64,000 nucleotides of DNA from Fimbriimonas planktonicus (GCA_965234685.1 OZ248539.1:1426001-1490000), one strand, 5' to 3'; positions 7,781 through 17,611 are shown, counted from the first letter of the stretch. The notes: a model not told the origin generated them from the letters alone. Numbers and translations: made by a program.

Positions 7781-8677
7781 TCACATTGACCAAGGCTCAG
7801 CATGCGAATCATGGTCTTCGGACCACTTCCGGTGCAGCGCGAGGATCGCGTCCATGATCTCTTCTGGCAGTTCCTCGGCCTTCTTCGCCGCGCGCTGAAA
7901 CTCCAAGAAGTTCTCCCGCTTCGCCGTCGAACCGACCGTCGCCTGCACCTGCCCGATTCCCAAAGCAAACCGAACCGAAAATTCCGTCCAGCTCTCGATT
8001 CCCGAACTATGGAACAACGGCTCAACTTCCGCCGCTCGTTGTCGCAGATACTTCGGCGCACGATCATTCTCACGAAGCGCCTTGATCGAGCCACCCGCAA
8101 CCGTCCGCATCGCGATCACCGAATGCTTCTGCCGCATCAAAATGTCCCACAGGTCGTTCCGGACAAACCGCTGCAGCGGATTCAGATAGAAGATATAGCC
8201 ATCAATCAACCCTTCGGCAAACCCGCCCTGAATCGCCATCTGCGCCGTCATCGAAGTCCACGGCCAGACCTCCATAACAAACCGCTCCACAAGCCCTTCC
8301 TTCTTCAATTCGGCTAGTCCTGCAAGGCTATCTCCGCCGTTCCGAAGATCCTCTGCCAACTGTCCGCCTGGGCAAAGCTGCCCAATCGCCAAGCTCGGAA
8401 TATCTAGCGCTTCGGTGTGAATCTGAACCTGACTCCGGACCTCGTCCACCGTATTCCAACCTAACTTAAAAATCCCTGGCGGAACCCGTGAGCCGTCCTC
8501 ATCGAACGCCGTCCGTAAAACCGAGAGCGCCTCGCCATATTGGTGGCTGCTGTGAATCCAGATGCCGGCGTTCATGGCGGTCCGCGCCATGAGCACTCGC
8601 TCCGGAAACGGAATTGCCTCATCCCCAAGTCGAGTGGTTCCGTAGATGTATGGGGAAAGGTCGGTCAAGTTGGCCAC
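7781..8677 (-). CDS. Aldo/keto reductase-like protein with degenerate active site
   Basis: 298 residues with the overall aldo/keto reductase layout: GTTRLGDE start, MARTAMNAGIWIHSSHQYGEA in place of the usual FDTAxxYG, and a late segment GIGQVQATVGSTAKRENFLE like the NADPH-binding end. The catalytic Tyr of YG is kept, but the Asp two turns before it appears to be His, and the usual catalytic His after strand 4 is not seen. It may be inactive as a classic reductase or use another chemistry. The GTG start has TACTGT 5 nt upstream. Divergent from the nitronate monooxygenase. Confidence 0.72.
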   Translation of the reverse strand: MANLTDLSPYIYGTTRLGDEAIPFPERVLMARTAMNAGIWIHSSHQYGEALSVLRTAFDEDGSRVPPGIFKLGWNTVDEVRSQVQIHTEALDIPSLAIGQLCPGGQLAEDLRNGGDSLAGLAELKKEGLVERFVMEVWPWTSMTAQMAIQGGFAEGLIDGYIFYLNPLQRFVRNDLWDILMRQKHSVIAMRTVAGGSIKALRENDRAPKYLRQRAAEVEPLFHSSGIESWTEFSVRFALGIGQVQATVGSTAKRENFLEFQRAAKKAEELPEEIMDAILALHRKWSEDHDSHAEPWSM

Positions 8678-8682
8678 GCTAA

Positions 8683-8730
8683 ACAGTACCCATCCCGTCC
8701 GGCTTAGCTCATATCACACTCTGTCATAAT
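8683..8730. promoter_or_regulatory. Divergent promoter region
   Basis: The minus strand has TACTGT (8683-8688), 5 nt before the reductase-like GTG. The plus strand has CATAAT (8725-8730), 9 nt before the monooxygenase GTG. Both fit very short or absent leaders. Confidence 0.5.
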
Positions 8731-8739
8731 TGATTTAGC

Positions 8740-10149
8740 GTGAACTATCCGCAGATCATCCAGGGCGGCATGGGCGTTGCCGTTTCTTCTTGGCCCCTCG
8801 CCCGGGCCGTCGCTTCGCAGGGACAAATGGGTGTCGTCAGTGGCACCGGAATCGACACCGTTCTCGCTCGCCGATTGCAACTTGGCGACGAAGGCGGGCA
8901 CATCGCCGAAGCTCTCAAGCATTTCCCGATCCCAGAAATGGCGACTCGAGTTTGGGACCGATACTTCATCGACGGCGGAAAAGCCGAAGATGCTCCCTTC
9001 AAATCGAAGCCCGTCCCGAGCATCAACCCAAGCGCCGCGCTGAACGATCTCCTCATCGTTGCCACTTTCGTGGAAGTCTGGCTCGCAAAGGCCGGACACA
9101 ACGGTCTGATTGGCATCAATTTGCTGGAAAAAATCCAGCTTCCAACCCTCGCGACCCTCTACGGCGCGATGCTGGCCGAGGTCGATGTCGTCCTGATGGG
9201 TGCCGGTATCCCTCGCTCCATCCCCGGCATTCTCGATCAACTCGCCTCAGGCGAAGCAACCGAAATGCGCATCGAGGTCAGTGGCGGTGAACCCGGACTA
9301 TCGACCTTCGCCCCGAACGACTACTTGCCCGGAACCCTCCCAAGACCAAAGTTTCTCGCCATCGTGTCGAGTGCGTCCCTTGCTCAGGTTCTCGCCAAGA
9401 AAGCCCATCCGCCGGTCGATGGCTTTGTGATCGAAGGTCCAACTGCGGGTGGCCACAACGCCCCGCCCCGTGGCGCAATGCAACTCAACGAGCGCGGCGA
9501 ACCGGTCTATGGCCCACGCGACACCCCTGAGCTCGAGAAATTCCGGGACCTCGGCCTCCCGTTCTGGCTCGCCGGATCGTTCGGCACCCATGACCGCCTG
9601 CTAGAAGCCCTCGCCGAAGGTGCTCAAGGCATCCAAGTCGGCACCGCCTTTGCCTTCTGCGAAGAGTCGGGCATGGCCGACGGCATCAAGGCCGAAGTGA
9701 TTCGTCGCAGCGTCGCCGGAGAGTCCGAAGTCTTCACGGACCCAGCCGCTTCCCCGACCGGCTTCCCCTTCAAGGTCCTAAAGATGGCCGGGTCCGTTTC
9801 CGAACCCGAAGTCGAGGCCTGGCGCGAGCGGGTATGCGACCTCGGCTACCTGCGCGAACTCTACCGAAAGGAAGACGGAGAAATCGGCTACCGCTGCCCC
9901 GCCGAGCCCGTTGAACTGTACGAAAAGAAGGGCGGCGATCCGGCCAACACGGAAGGCAGAAAGTGCGTCTGCAACGGTCTTCTCGCCACCGTCGGTCTCG
10001 GACAAATCCATCGTGGCAAGGCGGAGCCGACCCTCGTCACCGCCGGAGACGATGTTGCGCACGTTTCCCGCTACCTCCAACCTGGCCAAGAGACCTACTC
10101 AGCCGCCGACGTTATCCACACAATCTTAGATACTCACTCGAATTCCTGA
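8740..10149 (+). CDS. Nitronate monooxygenase family FMN protein, long form
   Basis: 469 residues. The TIM-barrel FMN domain shows IQGGMGVAVSSWPLARAVA near the N-terminus, VDVVLMGAGIP, VIEGPTAGGHNAP and GIQVGTAFAFCEESG. Standard nitronate monooxygenases have about 320-360 residues; this one has about 110 extra C-terminal residues with a cysteine-bearing motif (YRCPAEP, then GRKCVCNGLLATVGLG), known from a longer subfamily. Reaction: flavin-dependent oxidation of nitronates, or possibly an enoyl reductase-like reaction. GTG start without a ribosome site. Divergent from the aldo/keto reductase-like gene, which suggests shared redox use. Confidence 0.85.
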   Translation: MNYPQIIQGGMGVAVSSWPLARAVASQGQMGVVSGTGIDTVLARRLQLGDEGGHIAEALKHFPIPEMATRVWDRYFIDGGKAEDAPFKSKPVPSINPSAALNDLLIVATFVEVWLAKAGHNGLIGINLLEKIQLPTLATLYGAMLAEVDVVLMGAGIPRSIPGILDQLASGEATEMRIEVSGGEPGLSTFAPNDYLPGTLPRPKFLAIVSSASLAQVLAKKAHPPVDGFVIEGPTAGGHNAPPRGAMQLNERGEPVYGPRDTPELEKFRDLGLPFWLAGSFGTHDRLLEALAEGAQGIQVGTAFAFCEESGMADGIKAEVIRRSVAGESEVFTDPAASPTGFPFKVLKMAGSVSEPEVEAWRERVCDLGYLRELYRKEDGEIGYRCPAEPVELYEKKGGDPANTEGRKCVCNGLLATVGLGQIHRGKAEPTLVTAGDDVAHVSRYLQPGQETYSAADVIHTILDTHSNS

Positions 10150-10156
10150 GATCTCA

Positions 10157-10876
10157 ATGGCAGAACGACGATTCAACGAAAAGCAAACCGCAGAAATCCT
10201 CCGCCTAGCCGTTCAGGGCCAAAGCGAAAGCGGGCTTACGTCCGAATCGGAACTACGGGCGGCTGCTCAGGAGATGGGCATCTCTCCAGAAGCAATAAGC
10301 CGCGCGATCGACAAAACCGAATCTCAAGCCGGAACGGAAAAACCCAGTTGGTTTTGGGGCGGCCCAATGGCGGTTTCAATTGACGACGTCGTCGAAGGCG
10401 AGTTGACAACCGACATCTGGGAAGACACGATCATCGACCTCCGTAAAACTCTCGGTGAGGAAGGCACGATCAACGAGAGAGGCAACGTCCGCGAATGGAC
10501 CGCGATCGGTGGCGGCCTCGTGCCTGTAAACGTGTCCCTTCGCCAGCTCAATGGAACCGTCCGTCTAGACATCAGTAGCCGTCTCGATGGCGTCGCGGTG
10601 ATGTTCGGCATCATCGGCACCTTCCTGCTGATCATGGGCCTTGCGCTCAGCGGAAAGTTCGGTGCCGCCACCGCCCTCGGGGCGCCGGCCCTAATGATCA
10701 TTGTCACCGCAACGATAGCGGCGGCAACCCGCTTCTTTTTCAGCCGATCCTCAAACGCGCACGAGAAGAGTATCCGGCTCCTCGCAAAACGACTTCGAAC
10801 TCGACTTGCCGAAAATAATGCGCAAACCGCGCAACAGCCCCAGCAAGCCGAGACCAACGAAAGCGTCCGCGCCTAG
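10157..10876 (+). CDS. Two-helix membrane protein of unknown function
   Basis: 239 residues. The first 55 residues (ILRLAVQGQSESGLTSESELRAAAQEMGISPEAISRAI) look like a short DNA-binding or SHOCT-like helical hairpin. A polar middle domain (about 60-145) follows, then two membrane helices at about 146-192 and a charged cytoplasmic tail rich in Gln. No family is recognised. It starts 7 nt after the monooxygenase and may be cotranscribed. Its TAG stop shares a CTAG with the convergent GH2 gene. Confidence 0.7.
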   Translation: MAERRFNEKQTAEILRLAVQGQSESGLTSESELRAAAQEMGISPEAISRAIDKTESQAGTEKPSWFWGGPMAVSIDDVVEGELTTDIWEDTIIDLRKTLGEEGTINERGNVREWTAIGGGLVPVNVSLRQLNGTVRLDISSRLDGVAVMFGIIGTFLLIMGLALSGKFGAATALGAPALMIIVTATIAAATRFFFSRSSNAHEKSIRLLAKRLRTRLAENNAQTAQQPQQAETNESVRA

Positions 10877-13692
10877 TTGATCACCAAAATCGGAATCGAA
10901 AGTTCGGCCGATTCCAGCCCCTTACCCTTCGCGCGAATCACCAGCGAACCCGCCGCGTTCTTGTTCGCCTGAACAATCACTTGTGCCAAGCCGTGGAACA
11001 CGCTTCGGCTCCAAGTCGGCAAAGTATCCGGCCCGACAAGTCGAACCCCACCGGTGAATCCGCCTTCTCCGCCCGTGTTCTTCACCACGATCGCAAGCTC
11101 ATTCACGCCGTTCAAGATTTTCCCGTCCACTCGGAACGAGTGACTCGCGTTCCATTCCTTTGTCGTACCGAGCAACTCTCCGTTCAAGAAAACCCACCCG
11201 AGGTCGTCAATCGGGCCAACGGAAAGCGACATCGGCGATTTCACCAAGCCACCATCAAACCGCGTGCGAAACACGCCTTGCTCTCCCGGCCGCAATTGGT
11301 TCTGGCCCAGGTCAGCCGGTCGCCAACCAACGGTGTCAAAGTCCGGCTTTGCAACGGACAGCTTCAGCGGATCGCCGTCCGCCATCGTCATCTTCCAGCC
11401 ACCGATTACCGCTGCGTTGGGCTTGGATAGATAAACGTCCGGCTCGTGACTACTCGGATTCCCGTTTCCGACTCCGATGATCTTCCCGGACCCGATGGTT
11501 TCGAACTGGATATTCTGGTCCGCTTCCGGCACAATGCGTCCGTCCGCGTCAACCACCTTCACCGTAACCGGTACCGTGTCGTTAAATTCCGAAAGCGAGG
11601 TTCCACGATCAATTTCGAGCAAAATTCGCGCTGCTGGACCCGTGGTTTGTACCAGCGTTTCCTGTGCAACCTTGCCGTCCCGGTAACCCACCGCCTTCAA
11701 AGTCCCAGGAGCATAAGGAACCTTCCACTCCAAATGCCCACCTCGAACCATGCTCTGCTTGCCGAGGCTCTTAGAGTTCAAGAACAACTCCACCGCGTCG
11801 TGATTCGAGAACACCCAAACGTCGACTGGCTTCGAAAGATCCTTCGGACGGTTCCAGTGCGGAAGCACGTGCAGCACCGGCTGATCGGTCCACCAGGCCT
11901 TGTAGTAGAACGCCAAATCCTTCTCGAATCCGCACGTGTCCAAGATTCCAAAATGGCTATTTACGTTCGGCCAACCGTAAGGCGTCGGCTCCCCGCGGTA
12001 GTCAAACCCCGTCCAAACAAACCCGCCCGAGAACCACGGCCGCTCTAGCGTCGTCTTCCACCAAGCCTCCGCCGTCGAGCCCCAACTCAACCGCTGAACG
12101 TCGTAAGCCGCGACATACGCCTTCTTAGGGTCGTCCAAATACTCCCCGCGCGTCGTGACCGTGCTACCGACTTCGCTTCCGTGAATATGCTGCTTCGGGC
12201 GAGCTTTATGATAAGAATCCAGCCCGCCGAGGTTGTAGTTGAACCCGCGCACATCGACGACCGAATTGATGCCGTTCAGCTCGCCGCCGTTATTCGCGCC
12301 AAAAGTCACCGGCCGCGTGGGGTCAAGTTCGCGAATCGCGTTCATCATCGTCTTCGCGATCCGGGCCGACTCTGGCGAATTCTGGGTGCCCCATTCTTCG
12401 TTGCCAATCGACCAGAAAATCACGCTTGCATGGTTCCGGTCGCGCTTCACCAAGCGGGTCAACTGCGAAAGAGCCTCGGGACCCGAGCCAAACATTCTTG
12501 TCTCGTCCAGAACCAACATCCCAAGCCGGTCGCATGCATCCAAAACCTCCGGCGGCGGCGGATTGTGGCTGCTGCGGTACGCATTGCACCCAAAACCCTT
12601 GAGCTGCTTGATCCGCCAAACGTTCAGCGAATCAGGAATCGCCGCCCCAACCCCCGCGTGGTCTTGGTGGTTACAGGTTCCCTGAATCCGGACTACTTTT
12701 CCGTTGAGCAAAAGCCCCTTATCTGGGTCAAAAACAACGGTTCGGAATCCGATTCGGGTTCGATACGCATCAGTCGGCGTGGAGACGTCTGCCGTGTACA
12801 AATACGGGTCCTCAATCGACCAAAGGCTTGGCTTAGCCACCTTTACTCGCGTCGAAACGGACGCCGTCTGATTCGCGCCAATCCGCACGGACGCGCCCGT
12901 GCTCTCGCCTACCGCCTTCCCCGTTCGATCTCGAACGACAACCTTCACGCGCTGGGAAACCGCGACGTCCGAGTCGTTCCGCACCTCGGCGTTCACTACG
13001 ACCTCCGCCGCCGAGCCCAACACAACCGGCGTCACCGCAACCCCGTCCTCTACAAAATGGACTGGCGATGACTTGGTCAGCCAAACGTGCCGATAAATTC
13101 CCGCGCCTTCGTAGAACCAGCCTTCAAAGTCGCTCGCGTTCGCCCGAACCGCAATCACGTTCCGGCTTCCGTACTTCACAAAATCCGTCAGATCGTAGGT
13201 CTGGCCGATGTACCCCGACTCATTCCGACCGAGCAAATGGCCGTTAATCCAAACGTACGCATCGCGGTAAATCCCGTCAAAAGTGATGCGGATTCGCTTG
13301 TCCTTATCCGCCACCGGAACCTCAAACGACTTTCGGTACCAGCCAATCGAGTTCTGTGGAAAGTCGCGACCGACTGGCTTGAAGCCGTGCATCAGATCAG
13401 ACGTCGGGTCAAACGGAAGCTCGACCGCCCAGTCGTGGGGCAAATCTATCGTGCGCCAATCGGCGTCGCTCGTCGCCAAACCAATCGGTCCCGCATCCGT
13501 GCCCGCCTTTCCGAACGCGCTAAACGATCCGCTGCTAAACCCAAAATCCTTCTTCGCATCGGAGGCGTGCCCAAGCGCGAACTTCCAGCCAGAATCGAAG
13601 TTGATTCGCTCCGCCGCAAGCGCAACGTTCGAGCCAGTACAAACGGCCGCAACAACAAATGCGCGAAACCACGAAGACGGGGAAAATCCCAT
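10873..13692 (-). CDS. Secreted GH2 beta-galactosidase/beta-glucuronidase family enzyme
   Basis: 939 residues. A signal peptide (about 1-27) precedes the GH2 sugar-binding domain (about 30-210; IDLPHDW, NSIGWYRKSF, GWFYEGAGIYRHVWL), the immunoglobulin-like domain (about 215-320) and the TIM barrel (about 325-600). The acid/base is in IFWSIGNEEWG (Glu432), the nucleophile in HIHGSEVGS (Glu507). The C-terminal third holds a DUF4982-like strand-rich part and a final jelly-roll-like domain. It hydrolyses terminal beta-linked sugar from plant or microbial polysaccharide in the periplasm or outside. The next gene upstream on the same strand is the glutaminase-like enzyme, 31 nt away, so they are probably one unit. 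Confidence 0.93.
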   Translation of the reverse strand: MGFSPSSWFRAFVVAAVCTGSNVALAAERINFDSGWKFALGHASDAKKDFGFSSGSFSAFGKAGTDAGPIGLATSDADWRTIDLPHDWAVELPFDPTSDLMHGFKPVGRDFPQNSIGWYRKSFEVPVADKDKRIRITFDGIYRDAYVWINGHLLGRNESGYIGQTYDLTDFVKYGSRNVIAVRANASDFEGWFYEGAGIYRHVWLTKSSPVHFVEDGVAVTPVVLGSAAEVVVNAEVRNDSDVAVSQRVKVVVRDRTGKAVGESTGASVRIGANQTASVSTRVKVAKPSLWSIEDPYLYTADVSTPTDAYRTRIGFRTVVFDPDKGLLLNGKVVRIQGTCNHQDHAGVGAAIPDSLNVWRIKQLKGFGCNAYRSSHNPPPPEVLDACDRLGMLVLDETRMFGSGPEALSQLTRLVKRDRNHASVIFWSIGNEEWGTQNSPESARIAKTMMNAIRELDPTRPVTFGANNGGELNGINSVVDVRGFNYNLGGLDSYHKARPKQHIHGSEVGSTVTTRGEYLDDPKKAYVAAYDVQRLSWGSTAEAWWKTTLERPWFSGGFVWTGFDYRGEPTPYGWPNVNSHFGILDTCGFEKDLAFYYKAWWTDQPVLHVLPHWNRPKDLSKPVDVWVFSNHDAVELFLNSKSLGKQSMVRGGHLEWKVPYAPGTLKAVGYRDGKVAQETLVQTTGPAARILLEIDRGTSLSEFNDTVPVTVKVVDADGRIVPEADQNIQFETIGSGKIIGVGNGNPSSHEPDVYLSKPNAAVIGGWKMTMADGDPLKLSVAKPDFDTVGWRPADLGQNQLRPGEQGVFRTRFDGGLVKSPMSLSVGPIDDLGWVFLNGELLGTTKEWNASHSFRVDGKILNGVNELAIVVKNTGGEGGFTGGVRLVGPDTLPTWSRSVFHGLAQVIVQANKNAAGSLVIRAKGKGLESAELSIPILVIN

Positions 13693-13723
13693 CTCCGTGG
13701 TTTACCGTAATTCGTGAGGCAGA

Positions 13724-15724
13724 TTACTTCTTCAGCAACAACGGCATAAAGACGCCGCCAACCACCGAGCGAGCCTGGAACCCGACCTGGCGGCCATCGC
13801 CGGTCTCGTACCAGTCGGTCAACGGAACCCGAGAAGGCGACTCGTTGGCCATCTTCCAAAGCGGCGCCACGTGCGCATCGAACTCCGACCGAGAATCGGC
13901 CAAGCAAGCCGTCCAAACGCACCAGTCTAGCTTCGTGTAGCCCTTTCGGTTATCCAAAGGCAAACCGTACTTTCCTAGTTGCTTTTGGTAGTAAGCAAGC
14001 TCCTTCGTATAGACCGCCTTCGGGAACAACTTCAGTCCGAGCACCTTGTCCCAAACCAGGTTGTACTTCTGGCTCCAGCTGCCCGGCTTATCAAACGCCA
14101 GTCGGAAGTGGTCGCCATCGTCGGCCAGTTTCACCCACTCCGTCGCCATCTTCTCCGCTGCCTTTCGAACCGTCGCACTGCGCTCTTTCGAGACGCCCAG
14201 GTCATCCAGCAAGCCCGCATACGCGCCAAGCGCAACGATCGCCTTCAAACTCAGGTTCGCGTTGTGCGCCAAGTGACCAGCAAAGTCGTCGGTGCAAAGC
14301 TGGTTGTCTGGGTCAAGCCCCTTGTCCATCAGGTACTTCGCCCACTTATCGAGCACCGGCAAATACTCGCGGATGAACGCCTTCGAGCCACCCTTCTCCA
14401 CCAGCGCCGCCGCTAGAATCAGCATGTTGCCGCTCTCTTCTACCGGCATCTGGTTCTCTTCGGTCTTCTCGCCGCCGCCATAGACCTGCCCATTCGCAAG
14501 CGGATAAGTGCCGAGGTCGTGAGGGGCAAAATCCCACTTCCAGCGCGGCAAGCTCGCATAAATGAATAGCGGGCGAAGGTTCGCTTCTAGCATCTCCGGG
14601 TTGTAGGCCAGCATGATCGGCGCCGCCGGATACAGAACGTCTACCGTCCCAATGCAGCCATTGCTGAAGTTCTCTTTCGAGAACATCATCGGCTTGCCGT
14701 CAATGTCCGCGACGATCTTGTGGGCACCCAGCGCCTGCCGATACGACAGATTCGCGAGGTCAGCAAACTTCTCGCCTCCGGCCGCTTCGGCGTCTTTGCT
14801 AATCTGGGCATCGACCTTCGCGCCCTTCGTCACCCAAGCCGCTTCCGAACGGACCGCGCCTTCGAGCAGAGATTCGAAGCTCTCACCCGTACGCCGCCAA
14901 TAGGCCGGCACAGGTCGATTGAACCACTCAAGCGAAAACTGGTCGTCGTAAGCCAAGAGAACCGATTGGCTCTTCCCTGCTTCCATCTCGAAAACCGAAC
15001 TCAGGACCGGCCAGGAGTCGTTCGCTGGTCGCGGCATTCGCAAATCGTCACTCGTCGGTAAGTCTCCGTCCTTAATAAACGAATCCCGCGCCGCCCGATC
15101 TGCTCCGATCGCCGACTCGGCTCCGGACGGAGGAACGACAAACATGCTGCCCCAGTCGATCCGCAGGTCATCGCCGCGCTTCTGCAAAATCGGCTGCTCT
15201 TGCGTGCCGATCCGTAGGGCATCTCGCCCCGCAACCTTCACCCGTCCCCAGGTCACCTTCTGGTCGGTGCGGTTCACCACCCACTCGGCCGTGGTGTCGA
15301 AGTAAGTCTTAACCTCGTGCCGCTTGCCGTCCGCGCTCTCATAGCGGAACCGAACGAAAGCCACTGGTCTGGACAGCACATCGAGATCGTCGATGAACGA
15401 AGGCGAGAAGAAATCAACGTGCAGCCGAACCCCGGCCCCTTCGAAGGTGTACGCCGTCGTCGTCGCCCGCACCTCAACGCCCACCTGGTTCAGAGCCGGA
15501 ACGTCAACATTCGGCGATCCGCAGAACCGATACGGCTTCCCGTCAATCCGCACAATCCCCACCATCGCCATCGTCGACCCGGTCCAGTGCCGCGACCAAT
15601 CGTCGGTCAACTTATCCGACCCGCTCCAAACGCTGAAATAAGGATCGTGGACGATCAAAGGCACGGAAGGGGGGCGGAAATTTGATGCATTCATTGCGAG
15701 GCTAACTCCGATCAGCGAGAGCAT
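13724..15724 (-). CDS. Glutaminase A-like secreted protein (DUF4965/DUF5127 type)
   Basis: 666 residues with a short hydrophobic N-terminus. The pattern PPSVPLIVHDPYFSVWS at the start, QFSLEWFNRPVPAYW in the middle, and the C-terminal (alpha/alpha)6-like region with GCIGTVDVLYPAAP, FAPHDLGTYP, EESGNMLILAAAL and DDFAGHLAHNANLSLK matches the fungal/bacterial glutaminase GtaA family. Many bacterial members may act on sugars rather than glutamine, so the substrate is open. It lies upstream of the GH2 gene in the same direction and may be cotranscribed, which favours a carbohydrate-related role. The ATG at 15724 is preceded by no clear ribosome site. Confidence 0.82.
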   Translation of the reverse strand: MLSLIGVSLAMNASNFRPPSVPLIVHDPYFSVWSGSDKLTDDWSRHWTGSTMAMVGIVRIDGKPYRFCGSPNVDVPALNQVGVEVRATTTAYTFEGAGVRLHVDFFSPSFIDDLDVLSRPVAFVRFRYESADGKRHEVKTYFDTTAEWVVNRTDQKVTWGRVKVAGRDALRIGTQEQPILQKRGDDLRIDWGSMFVVPPSGAESAIGADRAARDSFIKDGDLPTSDDLRMPRPANDSWPVLSSVFEMEAGKSQSVLLAYDDQFSLEWFNRPVPAYWRRTGESFESLLEGAVRSEAAWVTKGAKVDAQISKDAEAAGGEKFADLANLSYRQALGAHKIVADIDGKPMMFSKENFSNGCIGTVDVLYPAAPIMLAYNPEMLEANLRPLFIYASLPRWKWDFAPHDLGTYPLANGQVYGGGEKTEENQMPVEESGNMLILAAALVEKGGSKAFIREYLPVLDKWAKYLMDKGLDPDNQLCTDDFAGHLAHNANLSLKAIVALGAYAGLLDDLGVSKERSATVRKAAEKMATEWVKLADDGDHFRLAFDKPGSWSQKYNLVWDKVLGLKLFPKAVYTKELAYYQKQLGKYGLPLDNRKGYTKLDWCVWTACLADSRSEFDAHVAPLWKMANESPSRVPLTDWYETGDGRQVGFQARSVVGGVFMPLLLKK

Positions 15725-15821
15725 GCCCTAGAATTGCACATCACACGGCACTTTTACCTGCCCTTTGGAGTACAAGAGATGCTGGCTCTACCCAGACATT
15801 GATCTGCAACCGTGGCCGCGC

Positions 15822-16370
15822 TCAGTGCGGCACGATCGGAAGCAAATTGTCAGCATCAATTAGCTCTAGGATCTCATCGTCCTCAAGGTCCGGTTTCGGC
15901 GAGAACATGTAGTTGGGTAGCCCCGCGCGCCTTCCCCAGAATCCAAGTTGGTCGCCATAAGTAAATCTCTCGTGCTGGCCATCCAGAATAACCCTCACGG
16001 CACGTGTCATTCTCTCGGTTTCACTCAAAACGACGTGTAAATCGCCGACCATGTCAACCACGTCTGCTGGATACATTCCGACAGTTGGGAACTCGGTTGC
16101 GAAGACGTACCTACGATTCATGCTCACGACTTCGATTTCCTTGGTTGAGTCCGAGACTTCGATTGGCGCATCTAATGTTAGTCGCACCCGCGGACTCGGA
16201 ACCTTTGAAACCCGTAGGCCCGGCTCCAGACGACACAAGCTGCTGAAAGCATTGATTCTGATCGTAAAATATGCGAACGCCTCACCTTCCCAGTCACTTT
16301 CAGTGGTCGAAAAATCGAGGTACGCAAAGAGATGATTCAAACGACGATCACCTGAATTTCCAATTTCCAT
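15822..16370 (-). CDS. Hypothetical protein, no family recognised
   Basis: 182 residues, acidic, no signal peptide and no membrane helix. Strand-rich middle (RVRLTLDAPIEVSDSTKEIEVVSMNRRYVF) and an acidic tail (LEDDEILELIDADN). It is the first of four unrecognised minus-strand genes between 15.8 and 18.5 kb that read as less GC-rich than the flanks. The size and single-domain look would suit an immunity or accessory protein, but nothing proves that. Confidence 0.55.
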   Translation of the reverse strand: MEIGNSGDRRLNHLFAYLDFSTTESDWEGEAFAYFTIRINAFSSLCRLEPGLRVSKVPSPRVRLTLDAPIEVSDSTKEIEVVSMNRRYVFATEFPTVGMYPADVVDMVGDLHVVLSETERMTRAVRVILDGQHERFTYGDQLGFWGRRAGLPNYMFSPKPDLEDDEILELIDADNLLPIVPH

Positions 16371-16582
16371 AAAAGCTCAACCCAAGTGTGCTGCCACCGC
16401 CGGATACCGGACCTTTGCAACGTGGTTACGCACTAGCGCACAGTCGCATCCTACACCGAAACCGGAGTCAACCCAGCATCTCTTCTCTGAAATCTAGAAG
16501 TCCATATCAATTAAAGTCTCAAAAGGTACAAGCATTCAAGAGACAAACGCTCACGGTCTGACAGCCCTACATTCTTTGAATT

Positions 16583-17143
16583 CTAGAACGACACAATCCC
16601 AAGCGCGCTACAAATCGAACTCGGTGTTTCTCCGGGAAGCTCTTTAACTACGCAGGTGTCGTAAATCACCCGCACCTCTCGCTGTAACTGCTCAATGAAC
16701 GCGCTCGTACCGGCAACCATGATCCCAATTCCAAGATCGCAAACATCCATCGAGAACGCATGCAAAGGACTCAAGTCGGGGCGAAACCGAATCTCAAACC
16801 ACCAAGCAGATGAAGCCAAGTTCAGAAACGCATCTTGAACGTACGACCGTTCGAGTGGAAAGAACTTGGCTGGGTTAGCTTTTGGATAGCCGAGGTCCCA
16901 TAGGCTCGGATAACCATGTGTCTTTAGCTGACCGAACTCCCAATACTTGATTGCAACCGATTCCCAGAATTTCGATTGCTCGGAAATCCAGTCCATCGGG
17001 CGTTCCAAATCCACGTACGGAACCACGAAGCAGACGTAACTTACGTCAATCCGAGCCGCATCCAGTTCCAGAATCTCGATGTGGCTAAGCGACAACCCTT
17101 CACGGAACGACGCAGGTGCATCTACGATGTAAAAGTTCCTCAT
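16583..17143 (-). CDS. Hypothetical protein, no family recognised
   Basis: 186 residues, cytoplasmic by appearance, rich in aromatic residues (FWESVAIKYWEFGQLK, SSAWWFEIRF). No motif known to me. It is separated from its neighbours by 212 and 69 nt. The upstream gap 16371-16582 is AT-richer and holds nothing I can name. Part of the patch of unrecognised genes. Confidence 0.55.
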   Translation of the reverse strand: MRNFYIVDAPASFREGLSLSHIEILELDAARIDVSYVCFVVPYVDLERPMDWISEQSKFWESVAIKYWEFGQLKTHGYPSLWDLGYPKANPAKFFPLERSYVQDAFLNLASSAWWFEIRFRPDLSPLHAFSMDVCDLGIGIMVAGTSAFIEQLQREVRVIYDTCVVKELPGETPSSICSALGIVSF

Positions 17144-17212
17144 TCGTTCAGACTTCTCTTTCGATCAGAATCCAATCAACTTGCTGAAAGCTAAACCTCA
17201 CGAAGTTGAAGA

Positions 17213-17611
17213 CTATTCTTTGGATTCTTTGAAGTTATCGGCGTTCTCTACGGCTGAGCGATGCACAAGCAAGAAAACGCCACACATCTTAACAATTCGA
17301 AGTGCGCCAATGGTACTGATTCGGTCAACGGTGTACCCCGCATCCTTTACGAAACCATACTGAAGCAGGAGCCAAGGCACAAGGCCAGCAAGGATTCCAA
17401 CCCACTGGTCTAGCGCACCGGTAAGTACCCGATAGAAACTCAGGGCAACAAGACCAAAGCCGATCGTATGAAACAGAAGTAATATCCAGCGGGTTGCCCT
17501 CACCGTTTTGCTAGGATCCCACGGATTCAACGGCTGTTCCATCTTAAGCAAGTCGAGACCATTTCGACATAGTCGGAGAGTCGTCTCCCAGCGTCTCTGC
17601 GCCCTCACCAT
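17213..17611 (-). CDS. Small membrane protein of unknown function
   Basis: 132 residues from the first ATG. An alternative ATG at 17542 (MEQPLNPWDPSKTVRATRW) gives 109 residues and a more natural N-terminus. Two membrane helices are visible (WILLLFHTIGFGLVALSFY and WVGILAGLVPWLLLQYGFV), with charged ends. No family recognised. Confidence 0.5.
   Translation of the reverse strand: MVRAQRRWETTLRLCRNGLDLLKMEQPLNPWDPSKTVRATRWILLLFHTIGFGLVALSFYRVLTGALDQWVGILAGLVPWLLLQYGFVKDAGYTVDRISTIGALRIVKMCGVFLLVHRSAVENADNFKESKE

Noticed and set aside
10112..10120. DnaA box-like TTATCCACA
   Set aside because: It is a single copy inside the monooxygenase coding region and there is no AT-rich unwinding element or cluster, so it is probably chance.
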